From Trichormus sp. M33_DOE_039 (lineage in GTDB: Bacteria > Cyanobacteriota > Cyanobacteriia > Cyanobacteriales > Nostocaceae), in the NCBI GenBank assembly GCA_015296085.1, contig DVDT01000095.1:1-64000 (forward strand): a stretch of DNA of 64,000 nucleotides. The letters are read 5' to 3'. Below are positions 18,342 through 26,939 of this stretch, piece after piece (the stretch's first letter is position 1; each line of letters opens with the position of its first letter). A program made the position numbers and the translations under genes. The notes beneath the pieces are model-generated. The model was not told the DNA's origin. It did not search any database and saw only the letters and a program-made list of their open reading frames with translations.

Positions 18342-19808
18342 ATGGAAACAAACAAACCAAAAACCTATTATTGCCATGCAAATACTCAAATAAGCAAATT
18401 TTTACGGAATTTTAGCTTTTTAAGTCATTGGCAAATCAAATCACTGTTGACACTATTTTTAACTTTTATCTCTGGTATCACAGTATTTATACTTAATGGC
18501 TTATCAATACAAGGAAGGTTGACCATATTTGTATTTCTACTGTCAGTAGTTCTGTGGTCAACTACTGCAATTAATGCTAGTTACATTGCCTTAGTTTCAG
18601 TGCTTGTATTGCTGTTAACTGGTGGCGTTTCCCAAGCACAATTTTTTGAGTCTTTGGGTTCTGATGTCGTCTGGTTAATGATAGGTGCATTTGTTTTGGG
18701 GAGTGCAGTTAAGCAAACTGGTTTAGCCACCAGGCTCACACAAGTAGTAGCAGCCAAGGCAAAAAATATCAGTAGTTTATTTTGGTTGCTCACTACTGTT
18801 TTAATTCCACTCTCTTTTTTGATTCCCTCTACCTCTGGACGCGCGGCTGTTACCTACCCAATTTTTCGGAGTGTCGCTTATGCCATAGAAGACCAGCGTA
18901 CCCGCCGCGCTCTAGCGTTGTTGATGCCTTCTATTATCTTGGTATCGACAATTGCTTCCTTGACTGGCGCAGGTTCTCATCTAGTTGCTAAAGATTTATT
19001 AGTCGAAATTTCTGGCAAAGATATATCTTTTAGCCAGTGGTTGCTTTACGGTTTACCCTTTGGTGTTGTCGCCAGTTATGCTTCTTGTTGGGTAATCATG
19101 CGCTTGTTTCTAGACAAAAGACGCTGCCAACAAAAGTTAGATGTTAAGCACCTGCAATCAGCACCTCTATCTTTACCAGAGCGCAAAACATTATTGATTG
19201 TCTTATTAATGTTGCTGCTGTGGCTCACCGAACAATGGCATGGATTGGAAATTGCCACCGTTACCATCCTTGGTGCTATCATTCTCACCGCACCAAATAT
19301 TGGGGTAATGAAGTGGAAAAATGCTGTCAAAGATGTTTCGTGGGATCTGATTATTTTCGTCGGTGCAACTCTAGTTTTAGGAAAAGCATTAATTAGTTCT
19401 GGCGCATCAGAATGGATTATTAATAACATCTTCCGCTTTAGTGATATCAACAGCACTAAATCTCACTTCTTTATTCTGCTTTTACTTACAGTCATTAGTT
19501 TGACTTCTCATATCTATATGACTTCCCACACAGCCAGAGCAGCAGCTTTAGTTCCCCCCCTGTTGTATCTCGCTAGCAGTCTTAATCTCAATCCTGTCAC
19601 TGTCTTGTTTCTCAGCACCCTAGGAATGGACTATTGCCTCACATTCCCCGTCAGTTCTAAAGCACTGATGGTTTACCAAGACACACAAGAAGATGGTTTT
19701 CAACCAACAGATTTACTCCGGCTAAGTTCAGTAATGATTCTTGTTCACCTCGCTTTAGTTATCCTGTTCTACTACACCTGGTGGCGTTGGGTAGGCTTAT
19801 CCTTCTGA
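18342..19808 (+). CDS. SLC13/DASS-family anion permease
   Basis: This 488-residue membrane protein has about eleven hydrophobic segments and two similar halves. The family hallmark serine/threonine-rich loops appear as IPSTSGRAAVTYP (~165) and SHIYMTSHTARAAAL (~390), the latter near the anion-binding motif. DASS proteins carry dicarboxylates, sulfate or related organic anions with sodium. It heads the plus arm, directly after the operator region and 69 bp before the glycerate kinase gene. This makes a small C3-C4 hydroxy acid such as glycerate a reasonable guess; sulfate is the main alternative. Confidence 0.85.
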   Translation: METNKPKTYYCHANTQISKFLRNFSFLSHWQIKSLLTLFLTFISGITVFILNGLSIQGRLTIFVFLLSVVLWSTTAINASYIALVSVLVLLLTGGVSQAQFFESLGSDVVWLMIGAFVLGSAVKQTGLATRLTQVVAAKAKNISSLFWLLTTVLIPLSFLIPSTSGRAAVTYPIFRSVAYAIEDQRTRRALALLMPSIILVSTIASLTGAGSHLVAKDLLVEISGKDISFSQWLLYGLPFGVVASYASCWVIMRLFLDKRRCQQKLDVKHLQSAPLSLPERKTLLIVLLMLLLWLTEQWHGLEIATVTILGAIILTAPNIGVMKWKNAVKDVSWDLIIFVGATLVLGKALISSGASEWIINNIFRFSDINSTKSHFFILLLLTVISLTSHIYMTSHTARAAALVPPLLYLASSLNLNPVTVLFLSTLGMDYCLTFPVSSKALMVYQDTQEDGFQPTDLLRLSSVMILVHLALVILFYYTWWRWVGLSF

Positions 19809-19877
19809 GTGCCGATTGGATTGAATTGATTTAGTTCCCGATTTAATGACGACAAAACGGCTGGGTTGCCGTAGGAA

Positions 19878-21146
19878 ATGAATATGACACTGAACATTTT
19901 AATCGCTCCCTCTGGATTTAAAGAAAGTCTAGATGCCGAACAAGTGGCTGATTGCATTGCTACTGGGATTACTAGAGTTATTCCCGATGCTAATATCTGC
20001 AAAGCACCCTTAGTAGATGGGGGTGAAGGCTTTACTAAAACTCTGGTAGCAGCTACAGGCGGAACTTTACATCATTTGACAGTCACCGGGCCTGTGGGGC
20101 AAAAAGTAGCAGCTCACTTTGGTTTTCTTGGTGGAACGACAAAAAAAACTGCCGTGTTAGAAATGGCTGCTGCGGCTGGGTTGCGCCTCGTACCCTTGGA
20201 TATGCGAAATCCCATGATAACAACAACCTACGGTGTGGGAGAGTTAATCAAAGCTGCCTTAGATGCTGGTGCAGAACGCATTTTAGTTGGCTGTGGTGAT
20301 TCTGGTACTAATGATGGCGGTGCGGGAATGGCTCAAGCCTTAGGTGTGCAGTTATTAGATGAAAATGGTCAGCAGTTAGGTTTGGGTTGTGGCGAATTAA
20401 TTAAACTTAAGCGCATTGATTTATCTCAAAGAGATCCTCGTTTAAATCGAGTCAAGATTGATGTGGCTTGTAACTGGCATAACATCTTGTGTGGTGAAAA
20501 CGGTGTAGCGAAGATTTTCGGCCCACAAAAAGGAGCATCTCCAGCAACAGTGGCAGCAATGGCTGCTGCACTAGAACACTACGCCGCAGTTATTCAAACA
20601 GAGTTAGGGATTGAAGTACGCAAAATGCCTGGTGGCGGTGCTTCTGGTGGTTTGGGTACAGGTTTACACGCTTTAATTGGAGCTAATTTACACTCGCGCT
20701 ACGATATCGTTATGCAGTATTTGGAGTTGGATAATCTCATACCCGCAGCTGATTTGGTGATTACGGCGGAAGGTTGCATTGATTGCCAAACCCCACGCGG
20801 TAAAATTCCGGCGGAAGTAGCAAAGCGTGCCAAGCGTTATCAGTTACCAGTAATTGCACTTGTTGGCACTATTGGCGAAGGTGCAGACATCAATCTCCAG
20901 CAAGGCATTGATTATTTTAATAGTATTTTGACTCATCCTTGTCAATTGAGTGAGGCTATTGTTCAAACCTCAACTTTGCTAACAAATGCAGCTGAACAGG
21001 TAGCGCGGCTGCTGTTAGTTGGGAGGCAAATTAGCAGCTTTAATAATGCGCGTTTCAAACATATGAGATTCAATTATCCTAATTTATCTGCAAAAAATCA
21101 AAAATTTAAACCAGTACAAATTGTCCCTAGAAGAATATTGTCATAA
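19878..21146 (+). CDS. Glycerate kinase (type I family)
   Basis: This 422-residue kinase phosphorylates glycerate with ATP, giving 2- or 3-phosphoglycerate depending on the subtype. Family features include MTLNILIAPSGFKESLDAEQ at the start, LVDGGEGFT, the glycine-rich GCGDSGTNDGGAGMAQALG (~145) and MPGGGASGGLGTGLHAL (~255). The last 40 residues (after RLLLVGRQ) extend beyond the usual ~380. In cyanobacteria the enzyme normally closes photorespiration. Here it sits between an anion permease and glycosyltransferases, so a role in making a glycerate-containing saccharide, or in using imported glycerate, is possible but unproven. Confidence 0.9.
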   Translation: MNMTLNILIAPSGFKESLDAEQVADCIATGITRVIPDANICKAPLVDGGEGFTKTLVAATGGTLHHLTVTGPVGQKVAAHFGFLGGTTKKTAVLEMAAAAGLRLVPLDMRNPMITTTYGVGELIKAALDAGAERILVGCGDSGTNDGGAGMAQALGVQLLDENGQQLGLGCGELIKLKRIDLSQRDPRLNRVKIDVACNWHNILCGENGVAKIFGPQKGASPATVAAMAAALEHYAAVIQTELGIEVRKMPGGGASGGLGTGLHALIGANLHSRYDIVMQYLELDNLIPAADLVITAEGCIDCQTPRGKIPAEVAKRAKRYQLPVIALVGTIGEGADINLQQGIDYFNSILTHPCQLSEAIVQTSTLLTNAAEQVARLLLVGRQISSFNNARFKHMRFNYPNLSAKNQKFKPVQIVPRRILS

Positions 21147-21337
21147 TTGGTGTTAGCAACACATTATTTATCAGGTGAATCTTTAGAGAACGTACAAGTA
21201 ATATCATATTTCTACGACTTCAGTTGCTTGAATTTTTAAATAGCTTACCAATTCTCTACTATTCAGATGTTGATTGATTTGTTAGTTAATTATCAAAATT
21301 TAAAAATTTTTCAACCCCGTCAATCTGGTGTGTTCTA

Positions 21338-22612
21338 ATGAACAACTTCTTACCCGAATTTGGAGAAATCCCCAGAACATCTTCTAGTATCGTGTCTTCA
21401 CAAATTAGTAGTTTAGTTAGTAATCATCGTAAATGTCGCATTGCTTTATATTCTCACGACACAATGGGGCTAGGACACAAACGTCGTAATTTGTTGATTG
21501 CTCAAACTTTAGGATGTTCACCCCTAAAGACTGATGTTTTAATGATTAGTGGTATTCCAGATGCTAGTAATGTACCAACACCTCCAGGGGTAGATTGTTT
21601 GACTCTCCCAGCTTTGCGTAAAAACATTGATGGGCAATATCAGGCCAGAAGATTGGATTTATCATTACAGGAAATTATTACACTACGATCGCAAGTCATT
21701 CTTACTACTATCAAAACCTTTAAGCCTGACATTTTCATTGTGGATAATGTGCCACGAGGCGCAGTGAGAGAATTAGATCCCACCCTAGAATATTTGCGTA
21801 GCCAAGGCAAAACACGCTGCATTCTCGGTTTACGGGATATCTTAGATGAACCCGCTTCTGTGCGCCGAGATTGGAAGCGGGGAGCTAATGAAGAAGCGAT
21901 TCAAACTTATTATGATCAGGTTTGGGTGTATGGCGATCGCAATATCTATGACCTAGCCAAAGAATATCACTTCCACCCCAAAACCGTTGCTAAATTTCGC
22001 TACACTGGCTATCTTGACCAACGTAGTCGCCTCAAACATCTGAATTTAGACAGCGTTCAAGCATTTAAATCCCTGAATCTAACATCTGAAAGATTAGTAT
22101 TGTGCTTAGTGGGTGGTGGACAAGACGGCGCACAGTTAGCAGAAACCTTTGCTCATGCTGAACTACCACCAGAGATGAACGGTATCATCTTGACAGGGCC
22201 ATTTATGCCGCGAGAAGTAAGGCAACAGTTGAGGAATTATGCAGCGCAGCGTGATAATTTGCGTGTCTTGGAATATTTAGTTGAGCCAACGCTGTTAATC
22301 AATCAAGCCGAACGGGTGATTGCAATGGGTGGTTACAATACCACTTGTGAACTGTTGTCATTTGGCAAGCGATCGCTCATTTTACCCCGCATCAAACCCC
22401 GCAAAGAACAATTAATCCGTGCGGAAAGATTACAAGCACTGGGTTTAATTGATATACTGCATCCCCATCAACTGATACCCGCTGCAATTAGCGACTGGCT
22501 CAGGCAAGATATTGAACTACCACCAGTCCGTAATTTCGTTGATCTCAAAGGACTTACCCGCATACCCCAATTCATCGATGAAATCCTGATTTCTGCTCAT
22601 CAAGCATCTTGA
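21338..22612 (+). CDS. MurG-like (GT28-type) glycosyltransferase C
   Basis: This 424-residue GT-B enzyme carries ~35 N-terminal residues before the core. It has ALYSHDTMGLGHKRRNLL (~36-53), CLVGGGQDGAQLAETF (~255), LTGPFMPREV and the donor loop AMGGYNTTCELLSFG (~328). It is the plus-arm counterpart of the enzyme at 16744-17961. No signal or membrane segment is seen; MurG-like enzymes bind the cytoplasmic membrane face. It is followed 27 bp later by a GT4 gene. A second start at the conserved core is not supported by a ribosome-binding site. Confidence 0.85.
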   Translation: MNNFLPEFGEIPRTSSSIVSSQISSLVSNHRKCRIALYSHDTMGLGHKRRNLLIAQTLGCSPLKTDVLMISGIPDASNVPTPPGVDCLTLPALRKNIDGQYQARRLDLSLQEIITLRSQVILTTIKTFKPDIFIVDNVPRGAVRELDPTLEYLRSQGKTRCILGLRDILDEPASVRRDWKRGANEEAIQTYYDQVWVYGDRNIYDLAKEYHFHPKTVAKFRYTGYLDQRSRLKHLNLDSVQAFKSLNLTSERLVLCLVGGGQDGAQLAETFAHAELPPEMNGIILTGPFMPREVRQQLRNYAAQRDNLRVLEYLVEPTLLINQAERVIAMGGYNTTCELLSFGKRSLILPRIKPRKEQLIRAERLQALGLIDILHPHQLIPAAISDWLRQDIELPPVRNFVDLKGLTRIPQFIDEILISAHQAS

Positions 22613-22639
22613 ATAGTCAACAATCAACAGTCATCAACT

Positions 22640-23908
22640 ATGTCCATGTGTGTCGGTTACGTTCTCAAACGTTATCCCCGTTATTCTGAAACCTTTGTTG
22701 TTAATGAAATTCTGGCTCATGAAACAGTCGGCTTAAAAATTGAGATTTTCGCTTTGAGACCACCTGCTGACACCCACTTTCAAAATATTATTTCTCAAGT
22801 ACGTGCGCCTGTAACTTACATTCGTAAGCCGATTCAAGGTAGGGTGAGCGATTCACTTAATAGTCTCGCACCTACAGCCGCTAGTTATTTTTGGGCAGAA
22901 TTACAAGAAGCTAGTCAAGTTATCCCCGATTTTTGGTCAAAACTGGGCTTTGCTCAAGGTGAAAAAGCCAGCACTGTCTACCAAGCTGCATGGTTAGCGC
23001 GAGAAGTAAAACTTAAAGGGATTACTCATTTACACGCTCATTTTGGGACTGTAGCAACTAGCGTAGCTCGGCTAGCATCTCACTTTACAGGCGTTCCTTA
23101 TACTTTTACTGCTCATGCTAAAGACATCTTTCATGAAAGCGTTGAATTTGAGGATATGGAACGCAAGCTGAAAGATGCGGCTAAGGTGGTGACAGTCAGT
23201 GACTATAATCTCAAATATCTGCACAAGAAATATAATTTGGCTGCAAACCAAGTTAAACGCATCTACAACGGTTTAGATTTGCGACAATTGCAATATTCTT
23301 CCCCGGCTGAACGTCCGCCATTGATTATCTCCGTTGGTCGGTTAATCGAGAAGAAAGGTTTATCTATTTTGATTGATGCTTGTGCGATTCTCCAGCAGCA
23401 AAATTATCAGTTTCAGTGTCAAATTGTTGGTACTGGTTCTTTAGAATCGTCTTTGCGTCAGCAAATTGTCGATTTAGGACTGCAATCTTGTGTGGAAATT
23501 GTCGGTGCGCGTCCGCAAAATGAGGTGTTTGAATTGGTGCAGCAGGCGGCTGTGTTTGCTGCGCCTTATGTGATTGGTAAAGATGGTAATCGGGACGGAC
23601 TACCTACAGTTTTACTGGAAGCTATGGCTTTGGGAACTCCCTGTGTGAGTACGAATGTGACGGGGATTCCTGAAGTGGTGAGGGATGGGGAGACTGGGTT
23701 GATTGTAGGGCAATATGATGCGGATGAGTTAGCGATCGCTCTTGGGCAACTTTTGAAGGATGCAGCTTTGCGGGTGAGGTTGTCTACTCAGGCTAGGAGG
23801 TTGATTGAGTCTGAGTTTGATATTTGTCTGAATACGGAGGTGTTAAGGGAGTTATTTTTCACGCAGAGACGCGGTTCGCTGTTCGGCAAAGCCGTTCTCG
23901 TAGAGTAA
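22640..23908 (+). CDS. Family 4 glycosyltransferase (copy 3)
   Basis: This 422-residue retaining GT-B enzyme begins MSMCVGYVLKRYPRYSETFV. It has the acceptor-domain motif HLHAHFGTVATSVARL (~132), SVGRLIEKKGLSILIDA (~231) and the donor motif RDGLPTVLLEAMALGTPCVS, again DX7E rather than EX7E. It resembles the minus-arm GT4 pair. The last ~15 residues (QRRGSLFGKAVLVE) appear to be encoded by a dispersed repeat that runs on past the stop codon, so the original C-terminus was probably replaced. Confidence 0.9.
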   Translation: MSMCVGYVLKRYPRYSETFVVNEILAHETVGLKIEIFALRPPADTHFQNIISQVRAPVTYIRKPIQGRVSDSLNSLAPTAASYFWAELQEASQVIPDFWSKLGFAQGEKASTVYQAAWLAREVKLKGITHLHAHFGTVATSVARLASHFTGVPYTFTAHAKDIFHESVEFEDMERKLKDAAKVVTVSDYNLKYLHKKYNLAANQVKRIYNGLDLRQLQYSSPAERPPLIISVGRLIEKKGLSILIDACAILQQQNYQFQCQIVGTGSLESSLRQQIVDLGLQSCVEIVGARPQNEVFELVQQAAVFAAPYVIGKDGNRDGLPTVLLEAMALGTPCVSTNVTGIPEVVRDGETGLIVGQYDADELAIALGQLLKDAALRVRLSTQARRLIESEFDICLNTEVLRELFFTQRRGSLFGKAVLVE

Positions 23909-23935
23909 GCGTTCCCGGAGGGTGGCACAGAGGAG
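23861..23935. repeat. Dispersed repeat overlapping a glycosyltransferase 3' end
   Basis: The sequence CACGCAGAGACGCGGTTCGC, continuing through GGCAAAGCCGTTCTCGTAGA to AAGCGTTCCCGGAGGGTGGC, resembles dispersed intergenic repeats of Nostoc-type genomes. It covers the last codons of one GT4 gene and most of the gap to the next. Confidence 0.5.
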
Positions 23936-23943
23936 GTATAAAG

Positions 23944-25113
23944 ATGAGAGTTGCTTATATTTGTGCTGATGCGGGGATTCCTGTGTTTGGGCAGAAGGGA
24001 TGCTCGATTCATGTGCAGGAGGTGATCCGGGCTTTACAAGGGCAAGGTTTAAGGGTGGATTTGTTTGCTACTCGGATGGGGGGAGAATTACCTGGGGATT
24101 TGGCTGGATTGGTGGTGCATCAACTTCCGGCTATTCCCAAAATGGAAAGACGGCAACGAGAGCAAGTAGCTTTAGGAATGAATCCTGATTTGCGGTTAAG
24201 TTTGGAGAAATCTGCACCTTTTGATTTGGTTTATGAGCGTTATTCTCTGTGGAGTTATGGCGGGATGGAATTTGCCCAAGCTATGGGAATTCCAGGTTTG
24301 TTGGAGGTGAATTCACCTTTAATTTTAGAACAAGCACAGCATCGCGGTTTGATTGATCGGGATGGGGCGGAAGCGGTGGCACGTCGGGTGTTTTCAGCCG
24401 CTACAGCTTTGATTGCGGTTTCTGAGGTGGTGAAAACTTACTTGATAAATTACGTAGATGAGAGCAAAATTCATGTTATCCCTAATGGTGTCAATCCTCA
24501 CCGCTTTTCTACTCTGTGTCCCGAAACTAACTCAGAAAGTTTTACGGTGGGATTTGTTGGGAGTTTGAAACCTTGGCATGGATTACCAATTCTCACGGAG
24601 GCTTTTAACTTACTGCATCAACGTGTTCCCAATGCCAAACTTTTAATTGTGGGTGATGGCCCGGAACGGGAAAATCTAGAAGCTGAATTAGCTACACGGG
24701 GATTAGATACTCACACTCAATTTACAGGTGCGGTGAATCCTGAAGAAGTACCGCAATTATTAGCTGCAATGGATGTCGCTGTTGCACCCTACGCCGCACA
24801 ATCTGATTTTTACTTTTCACCGTTGAAAGTGTATGAATATATGGCGGCTTGTTTACCTGTAGTTGTTAGTCAGATTGGGCAATTGGCAGATTTAATTGAT
24901 CATGGGGTGAATGGCCTGCTTTGTCCTCCTGGTGATGCGATCGCTTTAGCAGACGCATTAGAAAAATTATGGCGATCGCCTCATCTCTGTCATAATTTAG
25001 GACAAGCTGCACGAAAAACGGTAATAAGCCGTCATACTTGGGATGCGATCGCCAAGAAAATTATTGACATAGCTGGGCTAGATTCTCCATTACCAATGGA
25101 GGTGAAACGCTAA
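23944..25113 (+). CDS. Family 4 glycosyltransferase (copy 4)
   Basis: This 389-residue GT-B glycosyltransferase begins MRVAYICADAGIPVFGQKG, followed by GCSIHVQEVIRAL. The donor domain has FVGSLKPWHGLPIL, IVGDGPERENLEAEL and SPLKVYEYMAACLPVVVS, in which E of YEY is the family's second catalytic acidic residue. It is a different GT4 subgroup from the WcaL-like trio. The ATG at 23944 follows a strong GAGGAGG site; an in-frame start 120 nt upstream lies inside the preceding gene. It is directly followed, without a gap, by the ABC exporter gene. Confidence 0.9.
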   Translation: MRVAYICADAGIPVFGQKGCSIHVQEVIRALQGQGLRVDLFATRMGGELPGDLAGLVVHQLPAIPKMERRQREQVALGMNPDLRLSLEKSAPFDLVYERYSLWSYGGMEFAQAMGIPGLLEVNSPLILEQAQHRGLIDRDGAEAVARRVFSAATALIAVSEVVKTYLINYVDESKIHVIPNGVNPHRFSTLCPETNSESFTVGFVGSLKPWHGLPILTEAFNLLHQRVPNAKLLIVGDGPERENLEAELATRGLDTHTQFTGAVNPEEVPQLLAAMDVAVAPYAAQSDFYFSPLKVYEYMAACLPVVVSQIGQLADLIDHGVNGLLCPPGDAIALADALEKLWRSPHLCHNLGQAARKTVISRHTWDAIAKKIIDIAGLDSPLPMEVKR

Positions 25114-26910
25114 ATGCCAAAATCTCGCAACCCAGATTTTCCAGGTTTGTGGGGAGTGCTGGTTTATTTTTGGCCTGATATTCGTCCCCAGTATGGACTA
25201 CTTTTGATTTCGGCGATCGCTCTAGTTGCAGATGTCGGACTGCGAGTATTAGAACCTTGGCCTCTCAAGTTTGTGTTTGATTATGTTCTCCTGCGCGGTG
25301 AAAAGCTAAATAATCTACCCGTTAGTTTAGAACCAATCACATTACTCACACTCTCAGCCGTTGCAGTCTTACTCATTACAGGTTTACGCGCCCTTGCTGC
25401 CTATGGGAGTACCGTCGGACTCGCCACAGTTAGTAGCCGAGTTATGGCGACAGTCCGTAATCGTTTATATTGTCATCTGCAAGATTTATCTCTGACTTAT
25501 CACACTAGAGCGCGTAGCGGTGATTTAATTATTCGTGTCAGTGGCGATGCTAGCCGTCTCCAAGAAATTATGATTACGGCAGCATTACCACTATTAGTCA
25601 GCATTCTGTCTCTAGTAGGCATGATTGGGGTGATGTTTTGGATGAATCGCAGTCTCACCTTCTTGTCACTGCTTACACTGCCCTTATTTTGGCTAGTGAC
25701 TAACCGACTCAGCCGACGCATTAAAGATTCCTCACTAAAGCAACGCCAACAAGAAGGTGCGGTGGCGGCGACGGCGGCTGAGTCTCTTGCAGCCATTAAA
25801 TTAGTCAAAGCTCTCTCTCTACAAGATGCTTTTGCACGCGTATTTTCTCAACAAAATCACCGTAGTCTGAAGGAAAGCGTCAAAACCCAACGTCTAGCGG
25901 CTCACTTGGAACGTACCGTGGATGGGGTGATTGCCTTGGGAACTGCGATCGTTTTATGGTACGGCTCTTGGCTAGCTCTACGAGATGCTTTAACTCCTGG
26001 TGATGTGCTAGTATTCCTTACCTACCTAAAGAACGCCTTTAAGCCGGTGCAGAACTTCGCTAAGTACACCGGACGACTTGCTAAAGCTGCGGCTTCTAGT
26101 GAGCGCATTTTAGATGTATTAAATCAGCAACCAGATATTCGGGATTTATCAGATGCAATTCCCGCGCCAATTTTTCGAGGTGCAGTATGTTTTGATCACG
26201 TTCACTTTGCCTATGAATCAGGACAAGTTCTCCTGCAAGATATCAACTTCAATATTCAACCAGGACAGCAAGTAGCGATTGTTGGGACTTCTGGTGGTGG
26301 GAAATCGACATTAGTCAGTCTCTTATTACGGTTGTATGATCCCACATCTGGGCATGTGATGATTGATGGGCGGGATATTCGAGAATATACACTGGCATCA
26401 TTACGTCCGCAAATTAGTGTAGTGTTGCAAGATAGTCTTTTATTTGCTGCTAGTATTCGCGAAAATATTGCTTACGGTATTGCTGGGATTTCGGATGCGG
26501 AAATTGAAGCAGCGGCGCGTTTAGCTCATGCTCATGATTTTATCCAAGCTTTACCGCAAGGATACGACACCCTTGTCGGGGAAAGAGGCGCAACTCTTTC
26601 GGGGGGACAAAGACAAAGAATTGCGATCGCTCGTGCTGCGATTCGTCAAGCTCCTATCCTGATTTTAGATGAACCAACTACGGGGTTAGATAAGGGTAAT
26701 GAGAAAGGTGTGATTGATGCGCTGCAAAGACTGGCAGAAAATCGCACAACTTTCTTAATTACTCATGATCTGGATTTTGCCACCCGCGCAGATATGATTG
26801 TCTATCTAGAAAATGGGCGGATAGTGGAACAAGGTTCTCATCGGGAATTGATGCACAAAAATGGGCGTTATGCGGCTTTGTATGAGGTGCAGGCTTCTTT
26901 GAGGATTTAG
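25114..26910 (+). CDS. ABC exporter, fused permease and ATPase (copy 2)
   Basis: This 598-residue half-transporter is paralogous to 13694-15538. The membrane domain (~20-320) has the shared LRVLEPWPLKFVFDYVL and the coupling segment near TARSGDLIIRVSGD. The ATPase has Walker A GTSGGGKST (~392), signature LSGGQRQRIAIARA (~493) and Walker B ILILDEPTTGLD. The start codon follows the preceding stop immediately, so translation is coupled. Each arm has its own exporter, which suggests two different export substrates or a heterodimer; neither is decided by sequence. Confidence 0.92.
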   Translation: MPKSRNPDFPGLWGVLVYFWPDIRPQYGLLLISAIALVADVGLRVLEPWPLKFVFDYVLLRGEKLNNLPVSLEPITLLTLSAVAVLLITGLRALAAYGSTVGLATVSSRVMATVRNRLYCHLQDLSLTYHTRARSGDLIIRVSGDASRLQEIMITAALPLLVSILSLVGMIGVMFWMNRSLTFLSLLTLPLFWLVTNRLSRRIKDSSLKQRQQEGAVAATAAESLAAIKLVKALSLQDAFARVFSQQNHRSLKESVKTQRLAAHLERTVDGVIALGTAIVLWYGSWLALRDALTPGDVLVFLTYLKNAFKPVQNFAKYTGRLAKAAASSERILDVLNQQPDIRDLSDAIPAPIFRGAVCFDHVHFAYESGQVLLQDINFNIQPGQQVAIVGTSGGGKSTLVSLLLRLYDPTSGHVMIDGRDIREYTLASLRPQISVVLQDSLLFAASIRENIAYGIAGISDAEIEAAARLAHAHDFIQALPQGYDTLVGERGATLSGGQRQRIAIARAAIRQAPILILDEPTTGLDKGNEKGVIDALQRLAENRTTFLITHDLDFATRADMIVYLENGRIVEQGSHRELMHKNGRYAALYEVQASLRI

Positions 26911-26939
26911 TTTTTAAACGCAAAGGTAAGCGCAGAGGT

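Noticed and set aside
19076-19456. 126-residue minus-strand frame
   Set aside because: Shadow of the SLC13 permease gene; no domain or start support.
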